A stretch of 64,000 nt of DNA from an uncultured Oscillospiraceae bacterium. Its GTDB lineage: Bacteria; Bacillota; Clostridia; Oscillospirales; Oscillospiraceae. Numbering within the stretch: position 1 is the stretch's first letter; each line of letters opens with the position of its first letter. The notes below the pieces were generated by a model that was given only the letters and a program-made list of their open reading frames with translations, searched no databases and had not been told where the DNA came from. The stretch covers positions 1 through 64,000 of the forward strand of contig CALXDC010000002.1 of assembly GCA_944386975.1 (NCBI GenBank), given 5' to 3'. Of the stretch, positions 59,037-64,000 are shown in pieces. Both the position numbers and the translations under genes were made by a program.

Positions 59037-59594
59037 TTATCCCTCCATGGCGTCGATGCGGAGCCCATCCTCCGTTTTGACGAGGGTGAGTGCCGCTGTG
59101 CGGACGGAGCCGTAGTTCAGGTACTCCACTGTGATGTCGATGGCGGTGTCATCCTCGCTGATCACCGCGAAGGATTCCGGATCCCATTGCTTGTCCAGCC
59201 CGCCGCCCTGACCGATGTCCATGCACAGCTGGCCGTCCACGTCCTTGTACCGGGGGGTGTCCCCCTCGAAGGCCCAGAGGTAGAAGTTCTCCTGGGCGTA
59301 CTCCGCCGTGAAGACCTCCTCCGTGGCCGCCTTCAGAGCCTCCGCCGTGGGGTAGTTCTCGTCGGTGACGGCCACAAAGCACTGGTAGTTCTCATCGGGC
59401 TCGTAAGGGGCGTTGGGGGTGGTGGGCAGGCCGCCGCCCCGGTAGACTCCCTCGAAGAAGACCTCCTGCTCCAAAAGCTCCGGCAGGTAGTCCCCCAGGT
59501 TCTCCCCGGTGATCGCTTCCCCTCCGCTGCATCCAGCCAGCAGGACAGCTGTCAGCAGGACAGACAAAATGAATGTGACGCCGCGTGTTCTCAT
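59037..59594 (-). CDS. Lipoprotein of unknown function
   Basis: 185 residues with a lipoprotein signal (VTFILSVLLTAVLLAGCSGG; lipobox LLAGC). The mature part is acidic and has no recognised domain. GGAAAGGAGGAATCCCC precedes the ATG. It is a single gene with its own terminator. Confidence 0.8.
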   Translation of the reverse strand: MRTRGVTFILSVLLTAVLLAGCSGGEAITGENLGDYLPELLEQEVFFEGVYRGGGLPTTPNAPYEPDENYQCFVAVTDENYPTAEALKAATEEVFTAEYAQENFYLWAFEGDTPRYKDVDGQLCMDIGQGGGLDKQWDPESFAVISEDDTAIDITVEYLNYGSVRTAALTLVKTEDGLRIDAMEG

Positions 59595-59727
59595 TGGGGA
59601 TTCCTCCTTTCCGCGCAGCTGTCGGTGCGCTTTCTCTATATGTTATAGACGAAGCAGACGGGGAAAAAGTTCCCGGGAGAGGAAAAACAGGCCATGGCGG
59701 AAGTTGCCGGAAAAACCGCCCATTGCC

Positions 59728-59756
59728 TTGCACTTTGCGGCGGCTTGTGATACAAT
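59728..59756 (+). promoter_or_regulatory. Promoter of trpS
   Basis: -35 TTGCAC (59728-59733), 17 bases, -10 TACAAT (59751-59756). The leader is about 50 bases, too short for a T-box. Confidence 0.6.
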
Positions 59757-59815
59757 GAAGCGATTATAATGGAAACAACCACGCAGAAAGCGCGGAAGAT
59801 AAGGAGCCATGGATC

Positions 59816-60814
59816 ATGGATGAGAAAAAAGTTATGCTCTCCGGCATTCAGCCCAGCGGAGATCTGCACCTGGGCAACTACCTGGGGGCCATCAAGAACT
59901 GGGCAGAGCGGGCGGAGGCCTTCGACTGCTACTACTTTATGGCGGATATGCACACCATCACCGTGCGCCAGAACCCGGCAGACCTGCGTCGCCGCACTCT
60001 GGAGCAGCTGGCCCAGTATATCGCCTGCGGACTGGACCCGGAGAAGAACACCCTCTTCATCCAGTCCCACGTCCCCGCCCATGCGGAGCTGGGTTGGGTC
60101 CTCAACTGCTACACCATGTTCGGCGAGCTCAGCCGCATGACCCAATTCAAGGACAAGTCCGCCAAGCACAAGGACAACATCAACGGCGGTCTCTTCACCT
60201 ATCCCGCCCTCATGGCCGCCGACATCCTCCTCTACCAGCCGGACTATGTCCCCGTGGGGGAGGACCAGAAGCAGCACTGCGAGCTGACGAGGGACGTGGC
60301 CCAGCGGTTCAACCACATCTACGGCGACGTGTTCAAGGTCCCTGAGCCCTACATCCCCAAGGCCGGGGCTCGGGTTATGGGTCTCACCGCCCCGGACAGC
60401 AAGATGTCCAAGTCCATCCCCGAGGGCTGCGTCTTCCTCATGGAGAAGCCGGAGGACATCCAGCGCAAGTTCAAGCGGGCCATCACCGACAGCGACACGG
60501 AGCGCTGCATCCGCTACGCCCCGGCGGAGAAGCCGGGAGTGGCCAACCTGATGAACATCTACTCCGCCGTTACCGGCAAGACCATGGAAGAGATCGAGGC
60601 GGAGTTTGAGGGCCAGGGTTACGGCAAGTTCAAACCCGCCGTAGGCGACGCGGTGATCGAGACCCTGCGTCCCATCCGGGAGGAGGCCCAGCGCATCCTC
60701 AAGGACAAGGCCTATCTGGAGAGCGTCTACAAGGCCGGGGCGGAGAAGGCCTCCTATGTGGCAAACAAGACCCTGCGGAAGGTCTATAAAAAGATCGGCT
60801 TTGTGGCCCGGTGA
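59816..60814 (+). CDS. trpS: Tryptophan-tRNA ligase
   Basis: 332 residues, class I synthetase: IQPSGDLHLGNYLGAIKNW holds the HIGH motif and DSKMSKS (about residue 196) the KMSKS motif. ATG 59816 has AAGGAG at a 9-base gap. A nearer ATG at 59809 is out of frame. The wecA-like gene follows after 16 bases and may share the transcript. Confidence 0.96.
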   Translation: MDEKKVMLSGIQPSGDLHLGNYLGAIKNWAERAEAFDCYYFMADMHTITVRQNPADLRRRTLEQLAQYIACGLDPEKNTLFIQSHVPAHAELGWVLNCYTMFGELSRMTQFKDKSAKHKDNINGGLFTYPALMAADILLYQPDYVPVGEDQKQHCELTRDVAQRFNHIYGDVFKVPEPYIPKAGARVMGLTAPDSKMSKSIPEGCVFLMEKPEDIQRKFKRAITDSDTERCIRYAPAEKPGVANLMNIYSAVTGKTMEEIEAEFEGQGYGKFKPAVGDAVIETLRPIREEAQRILKDKAYLESVYKAGAEKASYVANKTLRKVYKKIGFVAR

Positions 60815-60830
60815 TTGAGGCGAGAGTGAC

Positions 60831-61946
60831 ATGATAGAGAACAAGGAATTGATTGTCAGCGTCATGAAGGCGCTGGTGACGGCTCTGTGCATCAGCTTTG
60901 CCGCCACCCCCTTCGTCCGCCGCCTGGCTTTCACACTGGGGGCGGTGGATGTGCCCCGGGACAACCGGCGGATGCACAACCACCCCATCCCCCGGCTGGG
61001 AGGCCTTGCCATCTTTCTGGGCTTTGTTATCAGCGTGCTGGTGTTCTGCGACATCGACCTGCAGCTCCAGGGCATCCTCATCGGCGCGGTGATGATCGTG
61101 ATTTTGGGCGTTATTGACGACATCATGAGCCTGCCCGCCCGGCTGAAGCTGGTGGTGCAGATTGCCGCGGCCCTCTGCGCCGTGCTCCACGGCGTGGCCA
61201 TCGAGGCCATCAACAACCCCAACATCTTCAGCGAGAACCCCTACTGGATCCTGGGCTTCTGGAGTTACCCCATTTCCATCATCTGGATCGTGGCCATCAC
61301 CAACTCGGTGAACCTCATCGACGGCCTGGACGGCCTGGCCGACGGCGTGTCCACCATTGCGGCGCTGACCATGCTGATTCTGGCGGTGCTGTTGAGGGAG
61401 TGGGAGATCTCCGTCATCTGCGGCGCCCTGGTGGGAGCCTGCGTGGGCTTCATTCCCTACAATCTCAACCCCGCCAAGATTTTCATGGGGGATACCGGCT
61501 CCACCTTCCTGGGCTTCATTCTGGCCACCCTGTCCATCCAGGGCCTTTTCAAGTACTACGCGGTGATTTCCTTCCTGGTGCCCTTCATCATCTTGGGGCT
61601 GCCTATCTTCGACACCAGCTTCGCCTTCATCCGGCGGATTCTCCGGGGCCAGAGCCCCATGACTGCCGACCGCAGCCATGTTCACCACAAGCTCATCGAT
61701 ATGGGCATGAACCAGAAGCAGGCGGTGTCCACGCTATATATCGTATCCCTGGTGCTGGGTCTCAGCGCCGTGCTGCTGGCCACCACCTCCATCGGCAAGA
61801 CCCTGCTGTTCATTCTGGCTCTGGTGTTGTGCGGCTTCGTTGCGGTGCGGGCCATCTTCCCCCACCACCCGGACCACCACCATGAGGAGCACAAGGAGGA
61901 GCAGACGGAAAAGGAGCAGAAGAAGGGGGAGGGAAAGCATGAGTAA
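60831..61946 (+). CDS. tagO: Undecaprenyl-phosphate GlcNAc-1-phosphate transferase (WecA/TagO family)
   Basis: 371 residues, about ten membrane segments, with the family catalytic motifs GVIDDIMSLPARLK, SVNLIDGLDGLADG, FMGDTGSTFLG and DRSHVHHKL. It starts assembly of a wall polymer by loading GlcNAc-phosphate on undecaprenyl phosphate. The C-terminal tail is rich in His, Glu and Lys. It overlaps wecB by 8 bases. The exact sugar is inferred from the family. Confidence 0.92.
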   Translation: MIENKELIVSVMKALVTALCISFAATPFVRRLAFTLGAVDVPRDNRRMHNHPIPRLGGLAIFLGFVISVLVFCDIDLQLQGILIGAVMIVILGVIDDIMSLPARLKLVVQIAAALCAVLHGVAIEAINNPNIFSENPYWILGFWSYPISIIWIVAITNSVNLIDGLDGLADGVSTIAALTMLILAVLLREWEISVICGALVGACVGFIPYNLNPAKIFMGDTGSTFLGFILATLSIQGLFKYYAVISFLVPFIILGLPIFDTSFAFIRRILRGQSPMTADRSHVHHKLIDMGMNQKQAVSTLYIVSLVLGLSAVLLATTSIGKTLLFILALVLCGFVAVRAIFPHHPDHHHEEHKEEQTEKEQKKGEGKHE

Positions 61947-63084
61947 GCTGAAAATCATGAGCGTGTTCGGCACCCGGCCGGAGGCCATCAAGATGGCCCC
62001 TCTGGTAAAGGAGCTGGGGGAGCGGGAGGAGATTCAGTCTATCTGCTGCGTCACCGCCCAGCACCGGGAGATGCTGGACAGCGTGCTTCAGGTGTTTGAT
62101 CTGACGCCGGACTGGGACCTCAACATCATGACCCCCCGGCAGACTCTGAGCACCATCACCAGCAAGTGCCTTTTGGGCATGGACGAGGCCATTGAGACCC
62201 TCCAGCCGGATATGATTCTGGTCCACGGCGATACCTCTACCACCTTCGCAGGAGCCCTCTCCGCCTTCTACCACAAGGTACCGGTGGGCCATGTGGAGGC
62301 GGGACTTCGGACCTACGACAAGTACTCTCCCTACCCGGAGGAGATGAACCGGAAGCTGGTCACCGCCATCGCGGACCTCTATTTCTGCCCCACGGAGAAC
62401 AACCGGCAGAACCTCCTGAAGGAAGGGGTGACAAAGGGCCTCTTCGTCACCGGCAACACCGTTATTGACGCTTTGAAGACAACGGTACGAAAGGATTTTA
62501 CCTTTACAACAAAAATCCTCAACGACCTGCCCTACGACACGAAAAAGATTGTGCTGGTGACCTGCCACCGGAGGGAGAACTACGGCCGTCCCATGACCCA
62601 GATCATGACGGCCCTGCGCCGTCTGGCGGAGGACCACCCGGACGTGGAGCTGGTGTACCCGGTCCACCTGAGTCCGGTGGTCCAGGAGGCGGCAAAGACC
62701 TATCTGGGGGGCCACCCCAGGATTCACCTCATCGACCCTCTCTCCGCCGACGAGATGCACAACCTGATGGCCCGGTGCTATCTGGTAATGACCGACTCGG
62801 GGGGGCTTCAGGAGGAGGCTCCGGCCCTGGGGAAGCCGGTGCTGGTGCTGCGGCGGGAGACGGAGCGTCCCGAGGCCGTGGCGGCAGGCACTGTGCAGCT
62901 GGCGGGGGTGGAGGAGGAGACCATCTATCAGATGGGCAGCACTCTTCTCACCGACCCGGCGGCCTACGCCAAGATGGCCCACGCGGTGAACCCCTACGGC
63001 GACGGCTTTGCCTGCCGCCGGATTGCCGACGCCATTTTGTGGCACTTCGGCAGAGGGGAGCGGCCGGAGGATTTTCGGGGCTGA
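61939..63084 (+). CDS. wecB: UDP-N-acetylglucosamine 2-epimerase (non-hydrolysing)
   Basis: 381 residues: IMSVFGTRPEAIKMAPLV, VHGDTSTTFAGALSAFY, GHVEAGLRT, CHRRENYG and TDSGGLQEEAP are all family motifs. It makes UDP-ManNAc from UDP-GlcNAc, the second sugar of teichoic-acid-type linkage units. Coupled to the tagO-like gene, giving a linkage-unit module. GGAGGGAAAGC precedes the ATG. Confidence 0.96.
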   Translation: MSKLKIMSVFGTRPEAIKMAPLVKELGEREEIQSICCVTAQHREMLDSVLQVFDLTPDWDLNIMTPRQTLSTITSKCLLGMDEAIETLQPDMILVHGDTSTTFAGALSAFYHKVPVGHVEAGLRTYDKYSPYPEEMNRKLVTAIADLYFCPTENNRQNLLKEGVTKGLFVTGNTVIDALKTTVRKDFTFTTKILNDLPYDTKKIVLVTCHRRENYGRPMTQIMTALRRLAEDHPDVELVYPVHLSPVVQEAAKTYLGGHPRIHLIDPLSADEMHNLMARCYLVMTDSGGLQEEAPALGKPVLVLRRETERPEAVAAGTVQLAGVEEETIYQMGSTLLTDPAAYAKMAHAVNPYGDGFACRRIADAILWHFGRGERPEDFRG

Positions 63085-63105
63085 GACCCCGACAGGGGAG
63101 GCGCT

Positions 63106-63855
63106 ATGGACAGAAAACGGCTGACCTATTTCACCTTCAGCTTTCTGATTTTGATTTTGTTGGTGGTGCTTCTTTTCGCCCGGGGGACCGCCCGCCGCAG
63201 CGACCGCATCACACTGCCCGATCCGGATAGCGACAGCCAGGGAGGATCCCTGCAGCCGGACAATGGAGACAGCGCCCTCAACCTGGTGGAGATTACCCCG
63301 GAGACGGTGCAGACGGCCATCTCCGTGATGTCCCGGCCGGCGGCCTATAGCCGCACGGTAACGGTGGAGCTGTTTTGGGAGGAGGGCTCCCGAGCGGAGG
63401 ATACCGCGGTGTATGAGCGAGGAGGGGTGACCAGGATGGACACCCAGCTGTCCGACGGCAGCACCCGCCACCTCCTCACCGACGGAGAGACCACCTGCTT
63501 GTGGTACAATAACAGCAGCGACTGGACCACATTCCCGGCCGGGGCTTTTTCTCAGGACGCGGAACAGCGCCTGCCCACCTATGAGGACATCCTGGATCTG
63601 CCGCCGGAGGAGATCGCGGATGCGGACTATAGCGCCTATGAGGGGGTCTACTGCATTCGCGTGGTTACGGAAGAGGACGCCTATGGGTATGTCACCACCT
63701 ATTGGATTGCGGTGGACACAGGCCTTTTGGCGGCGGCGGAGACCTATCTGGGAGAGACCATGACCTACCGGATGCAGGGACTGTCGGTGGACGTATCCGA
63801 GCCGGATTCAGCCTTTTTCCTACTGCCGGACGGCAGCACGTTCTCCAAGGAGTGA
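63106..63855 (+). CDS. Membrane-anchored extracytoplasmic protein of unknown function
   Basis: 249 residues: one N-terminal membrane segment (FTFSFLILILLVVLLFARG), a disordered Asp/Ser/Gly linker, then a folded domain with alternating strands reminiscent of LolA/outer-membrane-carrier-like folds in other envelope proteins. It follows wecB after 21 bases and ends the unit with a terminator. The family was not recognised. Confidence 0.78.
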   Translation: MDRKRLTYFTFSFLILILLVVLLFARGTARRSDRITLPDPDSDSQGGSLQPDNGDSALNLVEITPETVQTAISVMSRPAAYSRTVTVELFWEEGSRAEDTAVYERGGVTRMDTQLSDGSTRHLLTDGETTCLWYNNSSDWTTFPAGAFSQDAEQRLPTYEDILDLPPEEIADADYSAYEGVYCIRVVTEEDAYGYVTTYWIAVDTGLLAAAETYLGETMTYRMQGLSVDVSEPDSAFFLLPDGSTFSKE

Positions 63856-63865
63856 GCAAAAGCAG

Positions 63866-63911
63866 AAAAGAGATGCCGCCGCGCCGTCTTCCGGCCGGGG
63901 CATCTCTTTTT
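63866..63911 (+). terminator. Terminator of the trpS-to-63855 unit
   Basis: AAAAGAGATGCC (63866-63877) pairs with GGCATCTCTTTT (63899-63910), with a short GC hairpin in the loop; T-run at the end. Confidence 0.8.
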
Positions 63912-63933
63912 CGCTTCTATCGTAAGAGAAAAC

Positions 63934-63972
63934 GCGCCGCCGCAGGTCCCACGGGGAACTTTGCGGCGGCGC
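63934..63972 (-). terminator. Terminator of a minus-strand gene entering from the right
   Basis: GCGCCGCCGCA (63934-63944) pairs with TGCGGCGGCGC (63962-63972). On the minus strand GTTTTCTCTT follows, so it serves a gene beyond the window edge. Confidence 0.6.
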
Positions 63973-63976
63973 TGTT

Positions 63977-64000
63977 TCACAGGCAGCACCCTTTTCCTGA
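63977..64000 (-). CDS. Possible 3' end of a minus-strand gene (partial)
   Basis: One minus-strand frame reads SGKGCCL and then TGA at 63977-63979, four bases before a terminator hairpin. Only eight codons are visible, so no function can be given. Confidence 0.3.
   Translation of the reverse strand, partial: SGKGCCL

Noticed and set aside
63765..63989. A 74-codon minus-strand open frame at the right edge
   Set aside because: It runs through two terminator hairpins and has an Arg-rich, non-protein-like sequence.
1..64000. CRISPR array, prophage or transposon
   Set aside because: No regularly spaced direct repeats, cas genes, integrase, transposase, terminase or terminal repeats were seen.

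Overview
The window looks like chromosomal DNA of a GC-rich, spore-forming anaerobe of the class Clostridia. It most resembles Oscillospiraceae such as Flavonifractor, Lawsonibacter or Intestinimonas. The signs are sporulation genes (spoIIR, spoIIM), an NAD(H)-coupled [FeFe]-hydrogenase, AddAB instead of RecBCD, the yicC-to-rsgA cluster of Gram-positive bacteria, DUF6465 and YcdB/S-layer-type proteins, and strong Shine-Dalgarno sites. I see no integrase, transposase, rRNA operon, prophage or CRISPR array. The species-level guess is inference.

Layout. Positions 80-8741 lie on the minus strand: polyphosphate kinase with a possible Pho box, a ferredoxin-containing aldo/keto reductase, the three-gene hydrogenase hydCBA with its own AT-rich promoter, a gamma-carbonic-anhydrase-like protein and a DUF378 membrane protein. 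Positions 9007-14662 on the plus strand hold an ApgM-type enzyme behind a structured leader, DUF1015, a sugar acetyltransferase, queH, ispE and spoIIR. Positions 14767-26476 hold addB-addA, rpmE, a nucleotidyltransferase, hflX, a small divergent control module (XRE regulator and a 95-residue protein), acetyltransferase and YigZ genes, and tRNA-Arg(ACG). Positions 26749-37637 are rich in signalling and envelope genes: a Ser/Thr kinase with a leucine-rich-repeat ectodomain, an ECF sigma/DUF4179 pair, a PadR regulator with an HAAS-SEDS fusion, a hybrid histidine kinase, a YcdB-type secreted protein with SLH-like repeats, and DUF6465.

Positions 37845-44003 hold a second XRE regulator, a 6S-like structured RNA, a DUF3343/cysteine-desulfurase pair, and the c-di-AMP module cdaA-cdaR followed by RseC-like, DUF5685 and J-domain genes. 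Positions 44037-56513 are a long, tightly coupled housekeeping run: yicC, remA, gmk, rpoZ, priA, def, fmt, yugP, rsmB, rlmN, prpC, prkC, rsgA. Positions 56630-63855 hold spoIIM and gltX (minus strand, with an attenuator-like leader), a lipoprotein, trpS, wecA/tagO-like and wecB-like genes for an undecaprenyl-linked envelope polymer, and an anchored protein of unknown function.

The least explained elements are the XRE/small-protein module at 24075-24626, the PadR/HAAS-SEDS locus with its long operator, the structured RNA at 38310-38429 whose 3' arm supplies the next gene's ribosome site, the hairpin that covers the spoIIR ribosome site, the unassigned leader at 8906-8990, and the LRR receptor-like kinase.
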